From Artemisia argyi (taxonomy: Eukaryota; Streptophyta; Magnoliopsida; Asterales; Asteraceae), in the NCBI GenBank assembly GCA_030686995.1, contig CM060706.1, positions 138,843,005-138,907,004 on the forward strand: DNA of 64,000 nucleotides, given 5' to 3'. Positions 9,083 through 20,151 of the stretch are shown in pieces. The position numbers and the translations under genes are program-made. The notes below the pieces were generated by a model. The model was not told where the DNA came from. It made no database searches and worked only from the letters and a program-made list of their open reading frames with translations. How positions within the stretch are numbered: the stretch's first letter is position 1; each line of letters opens with the position of its first letter.

Positions 9083-12000
9083 TGACTTGCTCTAAACAGT
9101 CAACTTATATTATTGACCACTTGTGAATGGTCAACTCTACAAGTCAAACTAGAGAGAGGCAAATACAATGTATATCCAAGGAGTTTAGTGTCCTCGGGTC
9201 GTTATGTCCCTTGGAAGTGCGATATCCTGAATAGAACGGATCTGTGATCGGGAATTGTTGAACAGGAAAGGGTATGTGATTGTGATTACCCTAAGATAAA
9301 ATAAAATAGCCCAAATAGGCTATATAAACAAAACCTTGAAATAAGAAAACTTACAAACGTAAAAGGAATTAAAAACGTACGCGACTGCGTGCAGAGAAAA
9401 ATGTGAGTTTTAAAGAAAAATAAACTATAGGGGTTAAAAATGAAAATTCTAAAAACTTAAACTAAAAAGAAAATTAAATTAAAAAGAAAACTATTTTTTA
9501 TATTATTATATTATTTATTATTAATTATTTAATTAAAAACTATTTTAACTATTTAATTAAAATCAAACTAAAAATGATAACTATTACAAATTAAACTAAA
9601 AACTTATAAAAATATTTTCTAAACCTAAAATAGAACTTGAAGAAAGTATAAAAAATAAAAATAAATCTTTTTGTCTTTTTATAAGCTTTTTATTAATTAA
9701 AAACTATTAATATTAATTATAATAATTAAACTATTTTAAATTACAAATAATACTAAATTACCTTAGAAAATTTTGAGAAAATTTATAAAACTATATTATG
9801 ACTAATAAAAGCTATAAAAAATATAAAAACTAGGTGTTACTATATAAAAACTAATTATGCTATTTATAACTTATTTATTTATTAATTATTAATAAAACTA
9901 TTATTAATTCTAATAGATACTAAATTACAAAATAAAAATCTAAGAAAATTATTAAAAATACTTTAATATATAAGGAAATTAATAAAAATATAAAATTACA
10001 ATTTACTTAATAAAAATCTAAAAATTAAAATTAAAATTTAATTAAATTAAATAGAAACTATCACTTATTTTTTTGTTGTATTTTCTGGATTTTTCTTTTA
10101 TAAAACTATATTATACCTAAAAATAAGTAACTTTTGTAAAAACAATTAATTTAGAACTTATTAATAAGCTAGATATAAGCTACTAATCCTAACAGTTGAC
10201 CAAAGTTGACTTTCTTAGGAAATAAGCTCAAATGAGCTAATGTGGGGTCCACCTTGGTATTTTCTGGTCCACCTAAGTTAGTTGCACAGGTTTGAGCAAG
10301 ATTTGATCAAATAAGCTCACTGGATAAGCTGAAAAGCCACAATAAGCTGTGTGCTTATTTGGTTCTGGGTCAGATTAGGGACAACCTTTGGAGCTTATTT
10401 CAGGTGGGTCCCAGTGATCTAGGGGTCAAACTATTGGTCAACTACCACTCTCTGGTAGGAGGGGGGTTGAAGGAACCTAAGTTGAGACCTAGGGGACCAC
10501 TGTGGTGGTCACAATGAACCACCAAAGGTGGTTGGGTGACTGGATAGCTGATGCACAGGGCACTGGGTTGCCCTGCAGGTGTGTTTGGGTACCTGTGGGG
10601 CCCAGTAAAAAATTACTAAAAATATAAAACTTATGGGAAACTAAAGTTGAGGTGAGGGACTACTAATACTAGAAAGATCAAAGCCTAAAGCCTAGTGCTA
10701 AATTCTACAAAAATCTTAGAAGTTTTGGGTTTTCTGAAAATTGGTAAAGTTGACTTTTAAGAAAATGAACTAGGTTTGACTAAAATGAAATTCAAATAAC
10801 TCCTACTGATTATAGATGATATAATAAGCTATAAAGTTACCAAATTAATGTATATTACAAACTTATGTATTGGCTTAATGAGATTTTGTGTCTCAATATC
10901 CTCACAGTTAACTGTGAGGATGGATGGTGTATGATTTTGACTTTAACACAAACAAGCCCTGGATTTTATGCTATACTAGACTGAATAAAACCTAAAATGA
11001 GTTGACTAAACAAATAGTAACAACAAACAACCCTTGTAAAGCAGTGAAAACAGCTTATCCAAACACCCCTTAAAAAGCTTGATTTGATGAATTTCAAAGC
11101 AAATCAATGAGTTGGACCTCTAATCTGATTTCAAACCTTAAAACCTAATTATAACAGACCTAATGAACATAAATAAACAACAATAACAACAAATTTAACA
11201 CAAAACTCAAAATTATACTACTTGACTGTTTAAAATGGAAACTTTTACAACTAAGAATAACAAAGAACAAGGTAACTACTTTAGACTAGATTATCAATAA
11301 ACAACACCAAATAGACAGGAAACAACAAAGATCAAAGCATTTAACTATTTAAACAGTAAAGTTGCAGAATTAAAGAAAATGCTTACAAAAGAGCAATCCA
11401 GCAAATAGAACCAAGATCAAGGGGTTACTCACTACCTATGGCTTCCCATGAAGCTCTAAACCAAAGGCATTCCAAGATTTACCTTGCTCCAAGCTATCTT
11501 CTTGATTGAATTTTTGTATTTATTTGATATTTTTCTTGATTTTTTTTTGGTATTTTTCCTTTTTTAAAGACTAAGCTGTTTTTGAGTTTCTAAAAGCTTT
11601 ACAAGCTTTTGTCAGGAGCTTATGTGAGATTATAGAGTCCTCTAAACAGATATAATCAACTAGAACAAAGACTTGAAAATTTAAATTGATATGAATTGCA
11701 AAAACTTGAAAATGAAAGATAACTGAGATTAAAACAATAAATTGAGTTTATTACACTTTGTCAAAATGTAAATAAGCTCTTAAAGCTGTAAATTGCAAGG
11801 AATTTAAAGATAAGCTGTAAAATTTAATTAAACTAGTGATCAAGACTATTTCTATGATAACCTCTTCAATCCTGCCTCTTCTTCTCTTTATAGTGATCTT
11901 TTGAAGTCCTGGCAGGCTTTTGAGACTTTCCCACCTCATCTCAACCATTAATTTGGTCTGTTAAATCCCAATCGTTTAAAACACTTTTTGGCGCCAAAGT

Positions 12001-13138
12001 CTCAATTGGTTGCTTGTGGCCGTTTTATTGCAATTAAGGAAATTTGGGGTGTTGTGTTGTGTCAGGGAACAAGTTGTATGGTTTGGAGGCCAAGTTTGGG
12101 GTGTTATGTTGAAAAACAGAGGAAGTGGTGGTTTTTGGTGGAAAAAGGAGTGGAGACACATTTATTGGTGATGGGATTTGGCAGGGGTGGAAGAGGGAGT
12201 AGGTTTAGTGAGGTGGAGGAGAATGGGTAGGCAAGTGGGGATGGCAGGGATAGGTTTTACAGGTGGAGGATGAAGAAGGAGGGGGTGAGGTGGAGGAGAA
12301 GAGTAGTAGGGCGGTTGGGGTGTTTGTTTGACTATTTGACCCTGTTTATTATTACGGGGTGGGTTTGGTTTGTATTGGGCCTAGGAGTGGGGAGTGGGCT
12401 GGGGTGGAGTAATAAGGTGGATGTTGGGCTAGGATTAGGTGTTGGGTTTTAATAACAAAAAGGGTCCGTTTGATATTTATTTACACAAGGACCAATTTTG
12501 TAATTTATCCAAACATGAGGGACTGATCTTGAAATTTTCCCAAAGTAGTTTTAGGGACCATATTTGTCATACTTGAATAACCCAAGGACCAAAGATGTAA
12601 TTATTCTATTTTCAAAACCCAAGGACCTTTTCTGCCAATTCCTCAAACTCCAGGGACCATTTTGTAATTTTCTGATAATTGAAGGACCAAACCTGTAAAT
12701 ATCCAAATGTTAACACAAAGGACCAATTATGTCATTTAGAAATAGTATAAGGTTTATTTTTATTATTTTCTTATTTTTAAAACCTTAGGGACTAATTTTG
12801 ACACTTTTCAAAAGTTGAGGGACCATAGTTGTAATTTTGTGATTTTTAACTTCAAAGGATTTTTTCTAACAACTTATGAATCCCAAGGACCTTTTATGAC
12901 ATTTGTACAAGTTTTGATTTACCAGGGACTAGTTTTGCCAATTTGTCAAAGTTCAGGGACTGAAACAGTAAATTATATAAACTTTGTTGTTTTTCATCAG
13001 TTTTCATCCCTTTTGCACTTGTAACACTTAAAAACACAATTTCATGATATTTCATGTATTATAAAGCATATCTGTATGTTTTCAGATGTTTTGTAGCTTA
13101 AATGTGACAGAAATGATGAGTATTTTAGACACTCATCA
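9083..13138 (-). repeat. Element B 5' LTR (right)
   Basis: A 4056-bp LTR nearly identical to 260-4310. It differs by a 5-base insertion near 11769 and by two substitutions noticed by eye. It carries the same U3 repeat array (12468-13018), the same TATA-like box (minus strand, about 11891-11883) and the same 24-bp palindrome (10898-10921). As the 5' LTR for minus-strand transcription it would drive expression of the gag ORF at 8830-7685. Small open frames at 11988-12230 and 12270-12452 are duplicated in the other LTR and show no gene-like features. Confidence 0.95.
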
Positions 13139-14209
13139 AATATCAAGGGTATCTTCATCATCACTATCGTCATCGTCATCGTAGATGATTGTTTTACGCA
13201 TTCGAAATCTTACTCTAGCTGCTTCTTCAGCTAGAGTTTCTTTGTAAGACTTCGGACGAGGTTCTTCCGGAGCAGGTTTGTTAACCAAATCCTTAAGATC
13301 ATTTGAAGTATTTAAGACATTTTGCAAAAGTTCTTGAGGAAATGGTTGAGGTTGTGTTTCAAAAGTTTGGTATTGTGGAGGTTGGTCATGATAATTGTTG
13401 TCATAAGGAAAAAGATTCCTAGTTTGACAATCGGTGCTAAAATGTGGACCTCCACAATACTCACAACCGTATTGTTGTGAAGTTGGTGCATTTTGAAATG
13501 ATTCAGCATTGAAATTTTGATAACACGGATTATGCTCATATGAAATGAAATTGTTTTGTGGCTCATTGCAAAAGCTCGGATTAGAATCGTAAGTGAATGA
13601 ATTACTCGAACCACAAAACAAACAACTTCCGTTTTGAATATCATTACCACATCGTTCACACATGTACCAACGACATGGTAGACCGAAAAGTGGCTCACCA
13701 CAATCGACGCAAGGAATAAACGATTGCCTTAGAGAAGGAATCGGACCATTCAAAGAATCAACAAAATAATTCGAATGATTATCAAGTCTCGAAGAACATT
13801 TTGAAAAATCCGGAGGTGGGACAAGTGGTATGCTCTGAGAGCTAGGAATTTCTACCACTTCCGTTATGGTCCCCGATTTTTGTTCTTGATAAACGTGATG
13901 ATCAGGCAAGTCGTTTATTTCAGTCACCGTTTTAAGCTCAGTACGTTTGCTTGATAAACTTCGAATCGTAAATCGTGAGAGGTGTGGATCGACTCTTGAC
14001 GGTTTGCCATTAATAGTACGTATTTCGGGATGTGAGGGGTAGTCGGAAGAATTTTGAGAATCATTGAAAGCATTCGGATATGCTTTGCACCATTTACAAA
14101 ATCCGTCTCTAATATTACTTCCACACCGCTCACACCTACACTTGTAACAACGAAGATTGTCATCCACCGGACCTTTACAATGAAAACAGTGATAGTCAAG
14201 TGATGACAT
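13139..14209 (-). CDS. Element A zinc-ribbon ORF, N-terminal 357 codons
   Basis: A retroelement-encoded protein of unknown role with two copies of a Cys-rich module. The first uses C8, C11, C21, C24, C26, C29, C38 and C41; the second uses C167, C170, C179, C184, C187, C196 and C199. Both share the pattern CERCG-x2-I-x2-G-x-C-x2-C. A third motif, C249-x2-C252-x3-H256-x4-C261, matches the zinc knuckle of element B's Gag. Two further stretches, SRVDPHLSRFT and VEIPSSQS, resemble segments of element B's protease ORF, so the protein looks assembled from gag-pro linker sequence plus zinc ribbons. The acidic C-terminus runs on into 254-93 across the insertion of B. No capsid domain or protease is seen. 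Nucleic-acid binding is an inference from the zinc motifs. Confidence 0.75.
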
Positions 14210-14792
14210 AAGAATTAAACATTAATGAGGGAGGTATAAGAAGGCGAGAATCAAACGTATAGGAGACGAAGATTATTTTTGGGTTTTTCGAAAAACACAA
14301 CAATTAAAACAAGATCAACTCATAAAGACAGGGGAACTTAAACCAATAATCACAAACGCAAGGTTAACCTTTAAGGACAAACGCACAAGGAGCGGGAGAA
14401 AAGAATGGATTTCTCACTAGGGCGAAGTTCGTTGGATCACCCTATACCGTTTCGACTCCTCTTAATGTAAGCTTATCGATTAAAAGTTTTCCAAAACGCA
14501 AGTGATACAAAGGCAAGTTTTGATCTTTTGTTTGGGAACTTATTATGGTCATACCCCTAGTTGGTAGGTGTTCGGCCTTGGTTTGCGGTGGTAAGATCTT
14601 AATGTTGTAATTATTAAACAAAGAAACAGGAAAATCTTTTTGTGTTTTTCTTAACTTTTATAGATATAATACATATATGAAAACAAAAGAAAAATATTTT
14701 TGTTTTTTATAAGTTTTATAAAAGCGTAACTTCTTGCGAAGGTTCTACAAGACTAATCGTCTAAACCTTATCGAGACTTTCGATACACAACC
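14210..14792 (-). other. Element A leader
   Basis: 583 bp between the primer binding site and the ORF start. It is AT-rich and has no open frame worth calling. It is probably the 5' untranslated leader of the element's RNA. Confidence 0.6.
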
Positions 14793-14810
14793 TCCCCGGC
14801 AGCGGCGCCA
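14793..14810 (-). other. Element A primer binding site (tRNA-Asp type)
   Basis: On the minus strand TGGCGCCGCTGCCGGGGA, two bases inside the LTR that starts at 14813. It is identical to the site of element B. Confidence 0.9.
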
Positions 14811-14812
14811 TT

Positions 14813-17800
14813 TGATTCGTTGTGTTTTGGTGTGTGCAAACAACAATTATCAAAATATCAACAAACGTGAAGTCTAAGTTATCGTGAGAAAACTAGACGT
14901 GAAGTAATACGAGTAAACCGTTTAGGAAAACGATTACCTTGCAAAACTTGTGAAAGTGATATTCAAATTGTGAGATCGGGAAGTGATTTCCCAGGTCGTA
15001 CCCCAACGAGGTGTGAATGGAAAGCTTCGAATGAGATTGAAATTAAAATCTAGTATGATTGGAAAGGTTATTTGGTTTTATGATACGTTAAATTAACGAA
15101 ATTTGAAAATTAACGAACGAAGGTGAAAATAAATTAACCTAAGGGTAAACTAAAAGTAATTACAAAACTAGGGAAGTCCTAAATTACTACGGGAAACAAA
15201 TTTAGGTATCGGGAACCCTAAACGCAAACTAAATTAAAAACGTAACGTTTATTTAAAAATATACGTCAACGTACTAAATAAAACGTGAAATTTAAGTTCT
15301 AAACACCCTACGGGTTTCCAACTAATTTTCTAACGTATTACAGGACAAAAGAAAATTTTAGAAAAAAGAAAATTAATTTTCCAACAAAAATTCAATTTAT
15401 TATGATTTAATTAATATTTTAACTAAATTAAATGAAAATAAATACTACGACTAATTAAATAATTCTGGAAATTTTTTTGAAATTAAATGATATTACTACT
15501 AACCTTGGAAAAATAAAAAGAAAGATTAAGCAGTTATAAATAAGCAGATAAAAAGCTAGGATGTAAATAAGCAATAAAAATTAAACTATATTAAATGACT
15601 AATAAAGGTAATTGTTAACAAAAAGAGAAAGTAGCACAGATGGCTGTGTGTTGTAGTTTGGAGTCTGTTGTAGATTTTAGGTCAGGGGTTCGAATCCCTT
15701 GAGCCACCTTTTTTTGTAAACGATTTATTTTCTTTTCGAGAATAAAAAAAACATAGAAATAACAACTAGATTTATGAGCAATCTTTTCTGGAAAATTAAA
15801 GCATGAGCATAGAAACGACTTGTTGAGTACAACAGCTACAAAAGAAAAGGGTTAAACACAATTTGACAAGCTTGGCAGTTAACAAGTATGAACTCACAAT
15901 AGCTTTCAAAACGTATAAGTCAAAACTTTACAAACACCTCCAATCTAAGATAAATAGCAGTTAATATGAGCAACGGACAAACAAAAAAAGGTTCAATAAG
16001 CAGCTTAATAGTTGCGGCAAAACAAGCAACATCAAAGAATGGTTTTCTGTTAAGAACTCACAATTTCAGATGAGCTTATGAAAAGCTAATTTTTATGCCT
16101 AATAAGCTACTATAATTAATAACTACCCTACACCTAAAGTAAGCAATTTGGACAGAAGTAAGCAGGGAATAATCCAGGAACTAAAAAAAAACTAAAAACG
16201 TATACACCCAACTGATGCGCAGAACAGCCAAGCAGAAGTCAAAACAGGCCTAAAGGAGCAGATTAGCAGGCCCAAAAAGGTGACAAAATAAATCCTAAAA
16301 ATAAAAGAAAAATGGAAGCTTATAAACAAGATGAGAAATCAGCTTTAGATCAATTTCTGAGGAGGATGGGTCAGAATTAAAGAAATTAAAAATTCAATCT
16401 TAAGGCCTGATTGCGACTAAAGGAAAACAAAGAAAAGATCAGACCTGAGGATTGTGGGGGAACTTGCAGCCTTTAATTTAACAACATAATGGGTACTAAA
16501 ATGCAAACTAAGCTAACTCAAATAAATTCTACACTACATACACCTAATATAACCATAATCAGAAGCTAAATCTAACTAAAGCTTGTCTAAAATTCAATAT
16601 CAAAAGTGGTGGTGTGGACCAGTTGTGCAGGGGGCTGCACTGGTGAATGGGGCTTTTGCAGGCAAAACTAAACTAATCAAAAGAATTATAAACTACAAAA
16701 TAAGCTACAATACTTAAAGATTATATTGCAAACTACCTGAAGTCAAAAGATTATAAACTAAACCCTATTCTAGCTTGCTAAATCTATGAGATGATGGGGG
16801 CTGTTGTAGCAGGGGATGAGTGGGTCAAGTTTGGAGTTTTTGACTAGCAACACTAAGGTAATAGACTAAACTATGATGCACTAATCTACTCTACGTGAAG
16901 TTTGGACCAGAGATAACAACTAAGTGATCAAAATCAGGATTTACTTTGAATCAGATAACAAAAAAAAAAAAAAAAGAAAAAAAAAGAAAACATAAACAAA
17001 CTTTGAACAAACGCTTGCATGCTTGAAGAAGCTACTAATTTTTCTTGACCAAAAACTGACATTCGTACTGAACTAATACCAATTTCATTAAAACTTTTTG
17101 ACTAAAAAGCTTTTTACCATGAGTTAAACCTATACCCAAACATACCTTAAAGGACTGAACTAAGATTTTTACGCTAAAACTAGGCACAATAAGGACTTAT
17201 TAGAACAGTTAATAAGTAATGAAATGGTGGGAATAAGCAGTAAAAAGATTGAAGCATACAGAAAGGATTCAAAATAGAGTTTCCATTAAGACTTAATATT
17301 GCATTGCCTTGAAAGAAGATTACATTTGAAAGTAAAAAACTTAAAGACTGAACTTTTTAAAAGACTACAACCTACTTAAAAACTGACTATTAAAACCTAA
17401 AACAAGACTGCCTTTGTGGCTTACATTACATACACTATTTATACTCCTTAATCTAGGGTTTCACTTGCTCCCTCTTGTACTCTTCTTTGTCTTCTATTGA
17501 TGTGTTTCTTTTGTGAGAGGAAAGGTGAGCTGGATGGCTTTTGTGCTTCTTTGGAGTCCTACACAGCCATTGATCTCTTTTGTAGTATGGATTGCCAGCG
17601 TGGCAAAGGAGGTAGGTATGGGTTTGTGATATGTTTAGTGGGATTGGGAAGAGGTGAAGAAAACAAGAATGAAGGGTGATGGGGGTGATGGTGATGGGAG
17701 TATTTGGAGGGTTGCAGTCACGGGGAGGAGCAGGAAAGGGATGGTTTGACCGAGAGGGTCAAAGAATGGCGAGGGTTTGATATACGGGGTGTTTTTTATT

Positions 17801-18490
17801 GGTGAGGGATTGGGGATGAAGATGAGTGGGGCGTTTGTTTGACTAGGTCAAAAGTAGACATACGTTTTATTAAAAAACGTAATATGGGGTTTGGGTAATT
17901 TCATTTTGGGCTGTGGGAGTATTGGGCCAAGGGTAAGATTCATTAAATGATGGGCTAGGTTTAGTGGTATATTGGGTTTTAAGGATCCGTTTGGTTTAGT
18001 AACTTGTAAAGCCCAAAGATATTTTTTGTAATTTTTGAATTCCTCAAGGACTGATCTTGCCAACCTTCCAATCTTTATTCAAGGATCATTCCTGTCAAGT
18101 TAGATAAACCAAGGGACCAAAAACACAATTTTTCCAAATTTGAAACACCAAGGACCAAAACTGCCAATTTGCCAAAGTACGGGGGCCAAATGTGTAATTT
18201 TTCAAAAGTTTTTACCCAAAGATCATTTTGACTTTTTAAAGAGCTTGGTTTGACTTTTCTTTGAAATAAATGCTTAGGGACCAGTTTTGTCAATTTTTAA
18301 AAGTCGGAGGACTGAAACTACCAATTATGCAAATTTTGTTCGTTTTTCGTTTGTTTTCACTCGTTTTGCATCAGAAACATATAAAACACGATCTTTGGGA
18401 TTTTCTTCGTATTTTGGTGCGTTTTTGAGTGTTTTTAATCGTTTTGTAGTTCAGATTTGACTAAAAATGATGAGTATTTACACACTCATC
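14813..18490 (-). repeat. Element A 5' LTR
   Basis: A 3678-bp LTR beginning TGATTCG and ending ACTCATCA on the plus strand. On the minus strand a good TATA box, TATAAATAG, lies at 17443-17435, about 1.05 kb after the LTR start. Upstream of it (17985-18330) is a diverged array of GGGACCA-type repeats like that of element B. The transcribed part holds an A-rich tract (about 16960-16990) and a tRNA-like Pol III cassette (15632-15715). A 60-codon open frame at 17497-17679 is not supported as a gene. The partner LTR is outside the window. Confidence 0.85.
15632..15715 (+). repeat. tRNA-derived, SINE-like cassette inside element A LTR
   Basis: An A-box match, TAGCACAGATGG (15632-15643), is followed 43 bases later by a perfect B-box, GGTTCGAATCC (15687-15697), in a T-arm-like context (GGGGTTCGAATCCCT). 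The sequence continues with GAGCCACC and a T7 run (15709-15715) that could end Pol III transcription. The 7 bases before the A-box do not pair with the 3' side, so this is not a functional tRNA. It looks like a tRNA-derived SINE head or tRNA relic captured in the LTR, on the strand opposite to the element. Confidence 0.6.
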
Positions 18491-18570
18491 AGTGTACTTT
18501 TCTCTTGACTGCATTCGATATAAATTATTGTTTGTTTGCACTTAAATATGTGTTTCAACATTTTGCGCGC
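18491..18570. other. Short host strip between elements A and C
   Basis: 80 bp left of element C. The last five bases (18566-18570, CGCGC) are C's target duplication, repeated at 38466-38470. This DNA was contiguous with 38471 onward before C inserted. No feature is seen in it. Confidence 0.7.
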
Positions 18571-19980
18571 TGATGAGGCAAAAAATGATCCGTTTTTAGG
18601 GGGTCATTTAAGCCCGGAATTGAATTTATTTGATCAAATATTGCCCTAAATCGTTCCTTTTGTGATTTTAGGTACTTTGGGAGAGAAATCTGGAAAAGGA
18701 AGCCATTCGGATGTTTTTGGAGCATAAAAGTGAAGAAAACGCCAAAGACTTAATTTTCCATGCTGGGAATAGTGTGTGACGGCGTCAAGAGTACTTTCTT
18801 GACGGCGTCAAGAGTAAATACCATGACGACCCAGTACAGAAATGAAGGCGTCACAAGTAGAGCGTCAAGAGTTAAAAGTGTGACGGTCTGCAAAAATAGA
18901 CAACATGACGGCGTCAGATGTAGATCAAGGCAGTCCGAGGATTATTTTGGCGGCGAGATGACGGCGTCTCCCATTTGTTCTTGACACCCTTAGCCTCTAA
19001 TATCTATATATAATATTCTAATTTTCATTCATTAAGGAGGAACAAGTTTGGAGAAACCCTAAGGCCGAACCATATACGAATTTTACAGCTTTTCAAGGGT
19101 TTTCAACCCTTGAATCCTTACATGTGTTATTAAGATAAGTCTTTTCTTAATTCAATCAATATGACTATGTGTTGGTTGTCTATATCTTGTGCTTGTCTTG
19201 ATTCCACCATGCTAGGCTAGATTTATCTTGTGTTTGCTTAGATCTAATGAAACCTAGATGTTGATTACGTGTTGATTACTTGTTTATGGTTGTATTGGAT
19301 GAATGATTTCAATGTTAGGCTTAAGAAAACTGGCAGATCTCCAAATGGTAACATGCTTGAACGTCTTAGGAAACATGAACCGATGTGTACTAGGTTTTAT
19401 CGGTTGTATTTAATGCATGAGTAAATTCTAATGATCCAATGTTAGGAGCTTCTTGCAGGCTCGACATAGGAGTGAAGTAGGCACTCATAGGATTGGGGAA
19501 GTAAGTACGCCACCCCATGAATGGTATTAAGGAATACAATCCGTCATCCACGCAACTATAACAAGTAATTAACGTGTAAGAGATATCTAGGGAGTAGTGA
19601 AATCTAAGTAAACACATTTCTCCCATATATTGTTCACAACCTTAGATTAATTTAGGTTTATTTTCATTTTTAGTATTTTATTTTGATTGCATCTTAGTAT
19701 TGGGTTAGTTGACTAGCAACTAATTCCGCCCAAAATCCTTCAAACCCGAGATTTTTATTTGCTTTCTAAAAATTATAAAAATACAAAAAGAATCATCTCT
19801 CATCTCTAGAACTAGTATTTAGGTTTTCTAATCCTAGCGACACTATTCCTAGCTGAACGATCAATCCCCCGGTACTTGTCACTATACTATACTACAACGA
19901 TCAGGTACACTGCCTGGTGGGGGTTGTAAGCTTCTCATGATCCCTTGAGAGGTAAAGCCTGGTGCGATCCCCACGTACCA
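18571..19980 (+). repeat. Element C 5' LTR
   Basis: A 1410-bp LTR. A TATA box (TATATATAAT, about 19005-19014) is preceded by a cluster of TGACGGCGTCA palindromes and half-sites (18778-18970). Downstream of the TATA box the leader part has no open frame. The 3' end (GATCCCCACGTACCA) leads straight to the primer binding site. Confidence 0.93.
18778..18970. promoter_or_regulatory. TGACG/CGTCA palindrome cluster upstream of LTR TATA box
   Basis: Full or nearly full TGACGGCGTCA sites start near 18778, 18800, 18905 and 18959. Half-sites occur near 18822 (TGACGACC), 18852 (GGCGTCAC), 18867 (GCGTCAAG) and 18889 (TGACGGTC). The 3' LTR copy (24980-25190) keeps most of them and ends with an extra TGACGCCGTCA. 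TGACG is the core recognised by plant TGA-class bZIP factors, so a stress-responsive enhancer is a reasonable inference from the position 35-230 bp upstream of the TATA box. Confidence 0.6.
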
Positions 19981-19986
19981 AGTTTT

Positions 19987-20005
19987 TCGCGCCGCAGCCC
20001 GGGGA
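19987..20005 (+). other. Element C primer binding site (degenerate tRNA-Asp type)
   Basis: TCGCGCCGCAGCCCGGGGA, six bases after the LTR. It resembles the tRNA-Asp site of A and B with a few differences and one extra base, so priming may be impaired or another isoacceptor may be used. Confidence 0.65.
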
Positions 20006-20151
20006 ATAATTATTGTCTACGTTAGAATCTCTTTTTATTAGGTCTACTTGCTAGATTCCTTTCTAGTAAGATTTTATTTTTATTTTTAGGTTCTCTTTAG
20101 TCTATCTTATTTCTTTGTGTTTTTGTTCGTAACTTTTCACCACCTGACATC

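Larger units (their letters stand above)
260..13138 (-). mobile_element. Element B: recent Athila-like non-autonomous Ty3/gypsy element
   Basis: A complete LTR retrotransposon transcribed on the minus strand. The LTRs (260-4310 and 9083-13138) begin TG and end CA and are flanked by the perfect 5-bp duplication AATAT (255-259 and 13139-13143). A tRNA-Asp-type primer binding site lies inside the right LTR and a polypurine tract inside the left one. The interior encodes gag and a retropepsin-like ORF, but no reverse transcriptase, RNase H or integrase, so it must move with enzymes from a related autonomous Athila/Tat element. Reading the LTRs line by line I noticed two substitutions (near 1119/9942 and 1835/10658) and one 5-bp indel (near 2946/11769). 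That marks it as the youngest element in the window. Confidence 0.95.
13139..18490 (-). mobile_element. Element A, right part: 5' LTR, primer site, leader and ORF
   Basis: The 5' half of an LTR element related to B but clearly distinct. Its LTR (14813-18490) shares the terminal hairpin (TGATGAGT / ACTCATCA) and a diverged U3 repeat array with B, and its primer binding site is the same tRNA-Asp type. The one ORF seen (14209 to 13139, continuing at 254-93) encodes a zinc-finger protein instead of a capsid-type Gag, so the element is probably non-autonomous. The left end is outside the window, so its target duplication cannot be checked. Confidence 0.85.

Noticed and set aside
15632..15715. A functional tRNA gene
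   Set aside because: A and B boxes are present, but the acceptor stem does not pair; treated as a tRNA-derived relic.
18491..18570. Target-site duplication of element A at its right end
   Set aside because: The partner end is outside the window, so no duplication can be tested.
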